Shown here one piece after another: positions 54,793 through 62,649 of a stretch of 64,000 nt of DNA. The stretch is from the NCBI RefSeq assembly GCF_000981585.1, contig NZ_LN831776.1, positions 7,011,216 through 7,075,215 of the forward strand, given 5' to 3'. The notes under the pieces were generated by a model. The model was not told the DNA's origin. It did not search any database and saw only the letters and a list, made by a program, of their open reading frames with translations. How positions within the stretch are numbered: the first letter of the stretch is position 1; the number at the start of each line of letters is the position of its first letter. The stretch comes from Paenibacillus riograndensis SBR5 (GTDB lineage Bacteria; Bacillota; Bacilli; Paenibacillales; Paenibacillaceae). Both the position numbers and the translations under genes were made by a program.

Positions 54793-55407
54793 TTAACGGT
54801 AGGCAACTTCAGAGAACATGTTCGTCACTTTATACCAGAGCCAACTTACCGCTTGGTCTATGCTTTTGACTTGCCCGGAGATATGGGCTGTTGAAGCCTG
54901 ATACAAGGAACCGTCGATCACCGTCACATTGCCGTTCACTTCACCATACACCTGAGTTTTTCCATTCTCCACCGTCAGATCACCGGATATTGTTTTGCCG
55001 GAAGGTACAATAACCGTATCACCCTTGATGACAACCTGTTCCAGGTCACTTCCCCTGACAACAAGCTGCCGATCCTGATTCCAAAAAGTAACGGAGCTCA
55101 TCAGCATTACGAGAATAAATACGGACGCCGCTGTAAGCGCAGGATGCCGTTTGATCCAGGTAATAAAAGCCCGCTCCTTCTTGACATGCGGTAATGAATT
55201 CATAATCCGGCCTACAAGATCCTCAGAAGCCACAGGATTCTGGTGCATCAGGGAAAACATCAGCATATCGGTCTGTTCCAATTCTTTGAACTTGGCACGG
55301 CAATCTGTACAGGATAGAAGATGCTCCTTCAATTCCCTCTGCTGCAGTTCGGGCAAGTCGTCATCCAGGTAGTCGTGCATCATAGAGACGGCCAGTTTGC
55401 ATTCCAT
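54793..55407 (-). CDS. RsiW-like anti-sigma factor (zf-HC2)
   Basis: A 204-residue membrane anti-sigma factor. The N-terminal zinc-binding HxxxCxxC (LKEHLLSCTDCRAKF) contacts sigma; a helix at about 87-105 spans the membrane; the outside part contains a short bactofilin-like beta stretch (VVIKGDTVIVPSGKTISGDL, TVENGKTQVYGEVNGNVTVI). ATG 55407 with AAAGGA upstream is preferred to the ATG six codons earlier. Release by regulated proteolysis is expected from the family. Partner of the sigma gene 122 bp upstream. Confidence 0.88.
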   Translation of the reverse strand: MECKLAVSMMHDYLDDDLPELQQRELKEHLLSCTDCRAKFKELEQTDMLMFSLMHQNPVASEDLVGRIMNSLPHVKKERAFITWIKRHPALTAASVFILVMLMSSVTFWNQDRQLVVRGSDLEQVVIKGDTVIVPSGKTISGDLTVENGKTQVYGEVNGNVTVIDGSLYQASTAHISGQVKSIDQAVSWLWYKVTNMFSEVAYR

Positions 55408-55529
55408 AGGAGCCAATCCTTTCATGAGTGCTATTTAATTATTACATGGCAAAGGGGCAGAGCGCATAAGACTTGCTTAACTTACATACGTCGCTGCCCG
55501 TCAGGCGTTTCATAAAAAATAATCTATTT

Positions 55530-56096
55530 TTACATTTTGGGGCCTAATTTTTTACGTAAAAATTCCCGCCCGCGGTGCACGCGGGTCTTAATCGTAGTTA
55601 CAGGCATATCCATGACGTCACTAATCTCCTGAAGAGATAAATCCTGCAGATAACGCAAAATCATCACCGACCTGTATTTCACAGGCAGGCTGTCGATGGC
55701 CTCATAGATCAGACTCTGCGTCTCGGAGAGCAGCAGTTCCGTTTCCGGGGTCACATTATCGCTGGGGATCATGGAATAGCCGTCAATCCCCTCCTGGTCA
55801 TTCATCTCGGCATCCAATGAATACGTCGGCCGCCGCTTGCGGAGCCGGTCAATACAAAGGTTCGTGCCGATGCGGTAGATCCAGGTTGAAAATTTCTGTT
55901 TGTCATCGTAACGGTCCAAATTCCGGTATACACGCAAAAACGTTTCCTGAACAATATCCTCTGCCTCATGGCGGTTGTTCAGCATCCGGTAGGCCAAATG
56001 ATATATTTTGTCTTTATATAGTTCCACAAGCTCGGCAAATGCCCTTTGGTCGCCCTTCAAGGCGAGCTTTGTCAATCTGCCTTCCAAATTCTCCAC
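55530..56096 (-). CDS. sigW: SigW-like ECF sigma factor
   Basis: A 188-residue RpoE-type sigma factor. Region 2 includes DKIYHLAYRMLNNRHEAEDI and FLRVYRNL; region 4 includes LPVKYRSVMILRYLQDLSLQEISDVMDMPVTTIKTRVHRG. The start is GTG 56096, with GGGGGAG 7 nt upstream. Close to Bacillus SigW, which answers envelope stress; the target regulon is not visible here. Operon with the anti-sigma factor. Confidence 0.93.
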   Translation of the reverse strand: MENLEGRLTKLALKGDQRAFAELVELYKDKIYHLAYRMLNNRHEAEDIVQETFLRVYRNLDRYDDKQKFSTWIYRIGTNLCIDRLRKRRPTYSLDAEMNDQEGIDGYSMIPSDNVTPETELLLSETQSLIYEAIDSLPVKYRSVMILRYLQDLSLQEISDVMDMPVTTIKTRVHRGREFLRKKLGPKM

Positions 56097-56275
56097 CTGT
56101 TAACTCCCCCAGACTTGCCGCCCTTGGTCGTTCATCTCTTGATTGTCCACGGTACAAGCTCTTAAATCGTAATTCAAGTTTGTGTAAAAATCAAGGATAG
56201 TATTGTTACCTTCTATATATATTGGGCAAAAATAATTGCACAGTAGGGGCAGGTGGATACGGCGGCATTCCTAAG

Positions 56276-56386
56276 AATATTTGGACTTCCGGCCGCTGTT
56301 GTCTCCAGATTTCCTGATTTGTACCGCTGTTCGCGGTTGAAATCCGGAGACAAAGGCGGTCGCTGACGCTCCTACAGTTCCAAAAT
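56276..56386. repeat. palindromic intergenic repeat, copy 1
   Basis: About 110 bp: TTTGGACTTCC, GCCGCTGTTGTCTCCAGATTTC arm, ACCG loop region, then CGGTTGAAATCC, GGAGACAAAGGCGG and CCTACAGTTCCAAA. It matches 61741-61850. The remainder of 56097-56634 shows only the ppc terminator. Confidence 0.85.
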
Positions 56387-56554
56387 TCTTCTCCATGCCT
56401 TCTCCTCACCTATACCCTAGAGTTACTTTGCCGCTCTGCCCAAAATCACATCGGCAACAATGGGCAGGGGCAAAAGGCAGGAAGCTGCTTGATCCTTGCA
56501 GCTCCGTTTTTTGAACCCGTCCCTACCGGATTCCCAAGTCCCGGTTACCAAAAC

Positions 56555-56597
56555 AAAATCCCCGTCCGGCCTCCAATACAGAGGCAGACGGGGATTG
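56555..56597 (-). terminator. terminator of ppc
   Basis: AATCCCCGTC pairs with GACGGGGATT; minus-strand tail TTTTGTTTT; 38 bp past the stop codon. Confidence 0.85.
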
Positions 56598-56634
56598 GGA
56601 AGCGGCCGGGCCGGCTTCCAGGTCCACTATAATA

Positions 56635-59427
56635 TCAGCCGGTATTCCGCAGTCCGGCGGCAATGCCGTTGATGGTAAGCAGCACCTCGCGCAGAAGCTC
56701 GGCGTCATCGCCCTCGGCTTCACGAAGGGCTCTCAGCTCAGACAAGAGCTGCACCTGCAGGTAGCTGAGCGGATCAACGTAAGGATTCCGCAAGCGAATG
56801 GATTCCTGGATGACAGGAACGTTATCCAGAATATCCTGCTGTCCGGTGATTTTGAGAATCAGCTCGGAGGTCAGCTTGAATTCCGCTTCGATCTGTCCGA
56901 AGATGCGCTGACGCGCCTCCTCATTTTTGCCCATGCCGGCGTATTCCTTGGCAATAATCAGATCCGCCTTGGCAATCGCCATTTGCAGAGTATCAATTAA
57001 CGTAGTGAAGAACGAAAATTTTTCATACATATGCTGCATGATCTTCAGGTTCTCTTCCTTGTCGTCGTAGAAGCTCTGCAGCCCCGTTCCGGCAGCGTAC
57101 CATGCAGGAAGCAGGTAACGGCTCTGTGTCCAGGCAAAAACCCAAGGGATCGCACGCAGGTCTTCAAAGCGGTCGCTATTCTTTCGTTTGGAAGGACGCG
57201 ACCCAATATTAAGCTCTCCAACCTCAGGAAGCGGCGTCGATTCCTTAAAGTAGTTCAGGAAATCCGGATCACGGAAGATCAGGTCCTGATATTTGCTCAG
57301 TGATACTTCAGAAATCCGGGCCACAATCTCTTCCCATTTAGGGTCGTACAGATCAGCCTGCGGCGATCTGGCATTAATCGCTGCCGTGATCAGCGCGGAG
57401 GTTGCCTGTTCCAAGCTGCGGTAGGCGATTCCCTGCATCGAGTACCGTGAGGAGATGACCTCGCCCTGCTCTGTAATCTTAATGCCGCCGCCAATCGTCG
57501 AAGCTGGTTGAGCCAGAATACTGCGGTTCAGCGGCATGCCCCCACGGCCAAGGGCTCCGCCGCGGCCATGGAAAAATTTCAGTTTGATGCCGAATTCATC
57601 CGCCGTAGTTGTAATTTCCTTGAGTGCCACCCGCAGCTCATAGTTAGCGGTAACTACGCCGCCATCCTTGTTGCTGTCCGAATATCCCAGCATGATCTCC
57701 TGCAGGTCATTCATCGCCCTAACCGCATCACGGTAGATCGGCAGGTTGAGCAATGTCCGCATGATTTGCGGTGCATTATGCAGATCGTCAATGGTTTCGA
57801 ACAACGGCACAGCCTGAAGTGTGCAAACAACAGTTCCATCGTTGTCTTTGCGGAATAAGCCGACTTCCTTGGAGAACACCATAACCTCCAGAATATCGCT
57901 CGCGGCTTCAGCCATACTGATGAGGTAGCTAGTGATACATTGTTTGCCGTACTCCTCTTGCGCCGTAAAAATGGCACGGTACACAGCAAGGCATTCCTCC
58001 GTGCTTTCGCTGTAGGTCTGATACGGCGAAGTCAGCGGACGCGGATCATTCAGCAGCTTTTCCAGAAGCCCGATCTTCTCGTTCTCCTGCAGCTTGGCAT
58101 AATCCTGCGTAACATTCATTTTGGCCAGGATCTCTGTCATGGCATTTTCATGCTCCTGGCTGTGCTGGCGGACATCAAGAGTCGCGGTATGGAATCCAAA
58201 CAGCTCTACCTGACGAATCAGTTTCTTAATGTAGGTATCCGCAACATAGTCGGCATAGTGATGGCGCAGACTGCGGTCAATCACATTCAAATCATCTATA
58301 AATTGCTCCGGTGAAGCGTAGCGCTCAGGTGTACCTTTTTTCTCATCATCCATAACGTTCTGTGTCTTCGCGATCATATAGGCAAGCTTAATCCGGTACG
58401 GCTCATTATCATTATGCCAGGATTTCGCCTTATCCAGTTGAATAATGTCCCGATCCGATTCAATGGATTGCAGCAGTTCCGGCGTTACTTTGACGATGCT
58501 TGTACTAAAGCTCAGATACTGCATCAGTTCGCGCATAATGCGCTGATACTCCCGAATCGCCAGCTTGCGCTGCAAACGCAGGGTCTGTAAGGTCACAGCC
58601 GCGGTTACTGAAGGGTTGCCGTCACGGTCTCCGCCGATCCACGAGCCAAAACGCAAATAGGTTGGAACATGCCAATTCTGGCCCGGATAATATTTGCTCA
58701 GACATCGTTCAAGTTCTTGATACACATCCGGCAGCACCTGAAAAATCGTCTCATGGAAATAGTACATTCCATTGCGGACTTCATCCAGTACCGTAGGCTT
58801 GCGGTCACGCAGTTCATCCGTCTGCCACAAGGTAATGACTTCATTCAGCAGCTTCTCACGCAGCTGTTCGCGTTCCCGGAAGGTCAGGGTAGGGTTATCC
58901 AGACCCATCACGTCATCGGAGATACGCTTATGAATATCAAGGATCGCCCGCCGCATGGCTTCCGTAGGGTGAGCTGTCATGACCAGCTCCAAAGACAGGC
59001 CGTTCATGATCTCATGAACATCCTCGTGTGAGAAATCCCGCTCGCGGAGCTCCTGAATCGCGCTTTCGATAGAACCAGGCTGTACAGTCTCCCCGGCTGA
59101 ACGTTCGTAGTCGCGTTTTCGGCGAATCCGGTGGTTCTGCTCGGCAATGTTCACCAATTGAAAATAAATAGCGAACGCCCGTATCACCTGGTGTCGATTC
59201 TCAGGATCAAGTGAATTGATTAGCTCCTTGAATTCATTGTGCAGTTCAGGCAAAAACAATGAGCGCAGCGATTTGCTGGTTTCGCGGATCTTCTCTACGA
59301 TCTCCAGCAGTTCGTTGCCGCCTTGGTGAACCAAGACTTCGCCCAAAATATTCCCCAGGAACCGTACGTCACGCCGCAGCAGATTGTTTGAGTTGCTTTT
59401 GCTCACGGCAGTCGTAAGTTCGGTCAT
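56635..59427 (-). CDS. ppc: phosphoenolpyruvate carboxylase
   Basis: A 930-residue enzyme that fixes bicarbonate onto PEP to make oxaloacetate, refilling the TCA cycle. Active-site segments are LVMTAHPTEAMRRAIL (catalytic His), RFGSWIGGDRDGNPSV, LGYSDSNKDGGV and the HGRGGALGRGG loop; it ends in the conserved RNTG. Full length for the bacterial type. Transcribed alone; 59428-59680 upstream holds nothing recognisable beyond AT-rich promoter-like DNA. Confidence 0.97.
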   Translation of the reverse strand: MTELTTAVSKSNSNNLLRRDVRFLGNILGEVLVHQGGNELLEIVEKIRETSKSLRSLFLPELHNEFKELINSLDPENRHQVIRAFAIYFQLVNIAEQNHRIRRKRDYERSAGETVQPGSIESAIQELRERDFSHEDVHEIMNGLSLELVMTAHPTEAMRRAILDIHKRISDDVMGLDNPTLTFREREQLREKLLNEVITLWQTDELRDRKPTVLDEVRNGMYYFHETIFQVLPDVYQELERCLSKYYPGQNWHVPTYLRFGSWIGGDRDGNPSVTAAVTLQTLRLQRKLAIREYQRIMRELMQYLSFSTSIVKVTPELLQSIESDRDIIQLDKAKSWHNDNEPYRIKLAYMIAKTQNVMDDEKKGTPERYASPEQFIDDLNVIDRSLRHHYADYVADTYIKKLIRQVELFGFHTATLDVRQHSQEHENAMTEILAKMNVTQDYAKLQENEKIGLLEKLLNDPRPLTSPYQTYSESTEECLAVYRAIFTAQEEYGKQCITSYLISMAEAASDILEVMVFSKEVGLFRKDNDGTVVCTLQAVPLFETIDDLHNAPQIMRTLLNLPIYRDAVRAMNDLQEIMLGYSDSNKDGGVVTANYELRVALKEITTTADEFGIKLKFFHGRGGALGRGGMPLNRSILAQPASTIGGGIKITEQGEVISSRYSMQGIAYRSLEQATSALITAAINARSPQADLYDPKWEEIVARISEVSLSKYQDLIFRDPDFLNYFKESTPLPEVGELNIGSRPSKRKNSDRFEDLRAIPWVFAWTQSRYLLPAWYAAGTGLQSFYDDKEENLKIMQHMYEKFSFFTTLIDTLQMAIAKADLIIAKEYAGMGKNEEARQRIFGQIEAEFKLTSELILKITGQQDILDNVPVIQESIRLRNPYVDPLSYLQVQLLSELRALREAEGDDAELLREVLLTINGIAAGLRNTG

Positions 59428-59680
59428 GCTGCTCCCCCCATCCTCTTCCGGATCAATGCTTTTAACATTGTCTATTTGAAGCTTTCCTCATATCATACAA
59501 TAAAACTGCCCGGAAATCTCCAACTTTATTACGCGGTAAAGCGATACAGCAATTACGATTATACACCAATCCAGCTGTTTATACAGTCTAAAAAAATATA
59601 TGTAGCTCTTCCTATTTATGCTGCCTGATCTGCGTCGGGTTTATGTAGTTTTGGTGTGATAATATATCACGCAGTCACAC

Positions 59681-59708
59681 AAAAAAAGCCAGCTCCAGGG
59701 AGCCGGCT
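59681..59708 (-). terminator. terminator of the phage lysis cassette
   Basis: AGCC-GCTCC/GGAGC-GGCT hairpin followed on the minus strand by T7. Confidence 0.88.
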
Positions 59709-59726
59709 GTCAATTAAATTCACGTA

Positions 59727-60008
59727 TTATTTTTGAGTGGTTCCCGGGCGGTCATTGAAGGCTAATTCAAATAAACCTGTCGCGGATAATCCGGCAAGCC
59801 CCCCTGACCATAACCGGAGCGTAAGCCCCAGATCGGTAAAAGGATACGCAGCAGCCCCTATGAGCAGCCCAATCCCAAGTCCGATAAAAGGCACGGCATT
59901 GCGCGGAAGATTGATATTATTTTTGATCAACTGCACCAAGGCAAGTGTAAATACCGCTAATACCGATGCAAAAGCCAATACATTATCCAGAATACCAGTT
60001 TGGATCAT
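59727..60008 (-). CDS. phage holin-like protein
   Basis: A 93-residue membrane protein with three hydrophobic segments (about 8-28, 38-55, 60-82) and the ending LRLWSGGLAGLSATGLFELA, common in small holins of Bacillota phages encoded beside an endolysin. ATG 60008 with AAAGGAG is chosen over an upstream GTG. Last gene of the lysis module. Confidence 0.8.
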   Translation of the reverse strand: MIQTGILDNVLAFASVLAVFTLALVQLIKNNINLPRNAVPFIGLGIGLLIGAAAYPFTDLGLTLRLWSGGLAGLSATGLFELAFNDRPGTTQK

Positions 60009-60111
60009 AAAAATCACTCCTTTAAGTTTCGCGTTTACCGCTCAAGTATGTTAATGTTTCCAATTCAGGGTAAGTATTGCTGATTATTCATAATATACAG
60101 CTGCGGTTATT

Positions 60112-60810
60112 CTAGCGGCCACTTGTAATCTCAACGGTTCGGGTAACCGGATCATAACCGACTGAAGCTCCCAGCGCCTCCGCTACAGCACGTACCGGCA
60201 CATAAGTTACACCGTGCTCTAACCGGCCGTCGGCTATTTTTGCGCCATTTACTTTTACTATGGTAATCACATCACTATTCAGATTCTGTTCCTCCTTAGT
60301 CCTTCCGTTGATTAGCTTATACGCCGCTTCCACCGCTTGTACTGAAGGCTGTGCTCCCGCTCGCAGCTTGGAAAGCGTCAATCCGAAGCTCATCTGAAAA
60401 TGGGGATAATCCTTCAGACTCGTCCAGTCTCCACCCCATTCAAAACCCAGCCGCTTAGCCTGCTGCACCACCTCCAGCCAATCCGCTGCCTGATCATTGT
60501 CTCCGTCGCGCGCCATGTCCCAGGACACGCTTGAGCCATTCGGCAGCAGCAATGCAAAATCAACCGCCAAGCCATAATTGTGGTAGCTCTGTCCTCCCCG
60601 GGCATTAGTAACAATCGCCCCCGACTTCGTGCGTCCTTGAGCATAGAGCGCATCCTGCTCAGCAGCCGTCCGGAGCCCTTGCGTAATGAGGATCGGGACA
60701 CCGCAGGCGTAACAGCGTTCGATTAGAGCACCCACTGCTGCGAGTACGACGGGATGCAGGCCGATTAGCCGGGGAGCGGATTTATTTTTGATTTGTGTCA
60801 GGGTCAGCAT
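60112..60810 (-). CDS. endolysin: M15 peptidase with stalk domain
   Basis: A 232-residue protein. Residues about 15-150 form a VanY/CwlK-type M15 peptidase: ITQGLRTAAEQDALYAQGRT, SYHNYGLAVDFALL (zinc His and Asp) and DYPHFQM (zinc His), cutting L-Ala-D-Glu or D-Ala-containing cross-links. The C-terminal 50 residues are a copper-amine-oxidase-type stalk unit (GVTYVPVRAVAEALGASVGY), probably for wall attachment. No signal peptide, consistent with release by a holin. ATG 60810 with GGAGG is chosen; it overlaps the gene upstream by 29 bp. Confidence 0.88.
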   Translation of the reverse strand: MLTLTQIKNKSAPRLIGLHPVVLAAVGALIERCYACGVPILITQGLRTAAEQDALYAQGRTKSGAIVTNARGGQSYHNYGLAVDFALLLPNGSSVSWDMARDGDNDQAADWLEVVQQAKRLGFEWGGDWTSLKDYPHFQMSFGLTLSKLRAGAQPSVQAVEAAYKLINGRTKEEQNLNSDVITIVKVNGAKIADGRLEHGVTYVPVRAVAEALGASVGYDPVTRTVEITSGR

Positions 60811-61174
60811 GGCTTGCTCCTCCCTTCTTGCCCTCCTGGAGAACAATGAACAAATCCTGACGTTTCGTGAACACCAATAAGGTTAGGATGAGCAGCCCAA
60901 TTGTGGTTCCGGTCTGGGCAACCGCCAAGGCCTCTGTTTGGAGTGATGCCAGCACAGCACCTGCTCCAGGCACTGCGGTGAAGCGAATCCACAAGGCGAT
61001 TGCCATTTGGACGGTGTAGGCACTCAGAAAGAAAAAGGCTGCCACCATAAACAGGCTGACCGCCTTTGCCCGCAGACGTCTGCGAAAATACAAAAAAAGC
61101 GCAGCTATCAGCAGCAGCGCACAAATCAAAGACATCGAATATGCAATTAACAGCAAAACATCAATTACGCCCAT
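60782..61174 (-). CDS. phage-associated membrane protein, unknown
   Basis: A 130-residue protein with about four hydrophobic segments (7-28, 40-62, 75-90 weak, 88-108) and a charged tail (KGGASHADPDTNQK). ATG 61174 with GGGGTG upstream is preferred over one six codons earlier. It overlaps both neighbours and belongs to the phage late operon. A second holin or membrane accessory is possible; no family recognised. Confidence 0.65.
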   Translation of the reverse strand: MGVIDVLLLIAYSMSLICALLLIAALFLYFRRRLRAKAVSLFMVAAFFFLSAYTVQMAIALWIRFTAVPGAGAVLASLQTEALAVAQTGTTIGLLILTLLVFTKRQDLFIVLQEGKKGGASHADPDTNQK

Positions 61175-61358
61175 TGTTGACACCCCGATCATAGATTAGA
61201 AATTCGGCAAATCCGTTATTTTGGATCTCCTCCTGAATCTCTTTGGATACGTCCTTATATCGAAGGATAGAGAACATTACCCGGGCCGAGGCTTGGGTCA
61301 GCTCCCTTTCCTTTTCCCGGTGCAGGGGCGATAATCGTTTGATCCATCTACTCAGCAC
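61161..61358 (-). CDS. small phage-operon protein, unknown
   Basis: A 65-residue hydrophilic protein. GTG 61358 follows GGGGAGG with 5 nt; an ATG eight codons upstream overlaps the previous gene and lacks a site. Rich in Lys, Glu, Arg (REKERELTQASARV, KEIQEEIQ). Overlaps the next gene by 14 bp, showing tight coupling. Function unknown. Confidence 0.6.
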   Translation of the reverse strand: MLSRWIKRLSPLHREKERELTQASARVMFSILRYKDVSKEIQEEIQNNGFAEFLIYDRGVNNGRN

Positions 61359-61359
61359 G

Positions 61360-61668
61360 TTATCCTCCCCGATCTTCTTCATTTACTACATTCACACCGC
61401 TTGATGTGTAATCAACTTTCAGTCTCTGCAGCACTTCAAGCGTGGGTGCCATGAAATCTGAGCGCTCTTTATCCAGAATATTTTGCAGACGGTCCCGGTC
61501 TTCTTCAGCCCGTTCAAGCAGTTCACGCGGCACCAGATTCCCTTTGACAATCGAGCGCAAAAGCACCAGAACAATCACCAGCAGGATCAGGGCCACGATA
61601 TAAGCCAGCCCATATTTATCAGCCAGGGGAAGAATTTTCTCCAAGTTTGCTACGTCGTTGCTGTTCAT
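61360..61668 (-). CDS. phage membrane-anchored coiled-coil protein, unknown
   Basis: A 102-residue protein: a hydrophobic helix (about 20-42, IVALILLVIVLVLLRSIV) followed by a charged helical segment (PRELLERAEEDRDRLQNILD). AAGGGGTG precedes ATG 61668. Topology resembles small BhlA/UviB-type or spanin-like lysis accessories, but the family is not certain. Confidence 0.65.
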   Translation of the reverse strand: MNSNDVANLEKILPLADKYGLAYIVALILLVIVLVLLRSIVKGNLVPRELLERAEEDRDRLQNILDKERSDFMAPTLEVLQRLKVDYTSSGVNVVNEEDRGG

Positions 61669-61740
61669 TGTTTCACCCCTTTCTTTTTATATTAACTGAA
61701 CTTGTGATTTTTCTATTTTGGGATTGGCCGTGACTCCAGA

Positions 61741-61850
61741 GAATGTTTGGACTTCCAGCCGCTGTTGTCTGCAGATTTCTTGAATGTATACCGTTTATAA
61801 CGGTTGAAATCCGCAGACAAAGGCGGACGCTAACGCTCCTACAGTTCCAA
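61741..61850. repeat. palindromic intergenic repeat, copy 2
   Basis: Matches 56276-56386. The main arm reads TTGTCTGCAGATTTC with GAAATCCGCAGACAA, whereas copy 1 has TTGTCTCC and GGAGACAA, a compensatory change. It lies inside the phage region, 72 bp before the late operon segment. Confidence 0.85.
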
Positions 61851-61911
61851 ACTTCCCCTCCGCACTTCTACCCTTTTATTCATTTTTCAAGTTCATTATA
61901 TATTGATGTAC

Positions 61912-61940
61912 AAAAACCCCCGGGTCCCCGGGGGCAAAAT
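61912..61940 (-). terminator. terminator after the CD1375-like gene
   Basis: CCCCCGG/CCGGGGG hairpin with a very short loop; minus-strand tail TTTTTG. Ends the tail-gene transcript. Confidence 0.75.
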
Positions 61941-61970
61941 AAAAACGCCATAGCAGGCGCTAGCGTTTAT

Positions 61971-62102
61971 CTATACTTCTTCAGTCAGGAACTCAAGTCC
62001 GTTATCCACCAGGATTTCTTTTACGCCAGCTTTCAATATTGCTGGAACTTCAGCGAACTTGGTTTTCCCCAAGATTACACGCTGTGCGAAAAACATAGTC
62101 AT
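61971..62102 (-). CDS. CD1375-like small phage protein
   Basis: A 43-residue protein, too short for usual ORF cut-offs. ATG 62102 follows AAGGTGA with an ordinary spacer. The pattern RVILGKTKFAEVPAILKAGV followed by KEILVDNGLEFL matches the tiny CD1375-type proteins found after tail-fibre genes in phages and tail-like bacteriocins. Function unknown. Confidence 0.75.
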   Translation of the reverse strand: MTMFFAQRVILGKTKFAEVPAILKAGVKEILVDNGLEFLTEEV

Positions 62103-62156
62103 TAAAAATCACCTTCTTCCCATTTTGACCTTCAACCATATAGAGCAGGCTGGTTA

Positions 62157-62630
62157 TTACTGATAGACCCTCATCGCCATCTCTGCAATGATATCTTCAA
62201 TAAAGTCAGCCCTCTCAGACAGAGCATTGTTTTGCGACTTCAGCAGAAGATTTTCCTTTTGGAGCTGTTCAAGCCCAGTAAGTTCCGGCGGCTTGTTGGC
62301 TTCGGCTTCCTGGTAGGCTTCCCAAGCGGCTTGCAGCTCGGCTTCTGTCGGCTGGGGCTTATCCAGGTTCCAGACTGCGATATAGGGTCCACGCTCTACG
62401 ATATCGTAATCCTCACCCTCAGTGAGTAGGTTGTAGTCGATACCGTAGCGATAATGGACGTCCTCTGCTGGTTTCTCGCCTTCTTTCGGCGGCTTGATCT
62501 CGTAGCGGACTCGGCCTTTTTCCTCGGCTCCGGGCCGCAGGATGGGTTCCGGGCCGTTGTCCCATACTTCAAAATCTTTATTCGGTTCCGCCGTTGGAAA
62601 CAACTGTTCTATAGCAAGCGATAAAATCAT
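62157..62630 (-). CDS. XkdW-like phage tail-region protein
   Basis: A 157-residue protein. ATG 62630 has GGAGATG upstream. It opens MILSLAIEQLFPTAEPNKDF and contains HYRYGIDYNLLTEGEDYDIV; an acidic helix (QAAWEAYQEAEANKP) and a C-terminal coiled coil (LEQLQKENLLLKSQNNALSE) follow. Resembles the XkdW/minor tail proteins located between tail fibre and lysis genes of PBSX-type elements. Adjacent to the fibre gene, 19 bp away. Confidence 0.7.
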   Translation of the reverse strand: MILSLAIEQLFPTAEPNKDFEVWDNGPEPILRPGAEEKGRVRYEIKPPKEGEKPAEDVHYRYGIDYNLLTEGEDYDIVERGPYIAVWNLDKPQPTEAELQAAWEAYQEAEANKPPELTGLEQLQKENLLLKSQNNALSERADFIEDIIAEMAMRVYQ

Positions 62631-62649
62631 TTCATCATCTCCATTCTTT

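Noticed and set aside
56097..56220. Autoregulatory ECF promoter before the sigma gene
   Set aside because: I looked for TGAAAC-N16-CGT-type sites and found no pair at suitable spacing.
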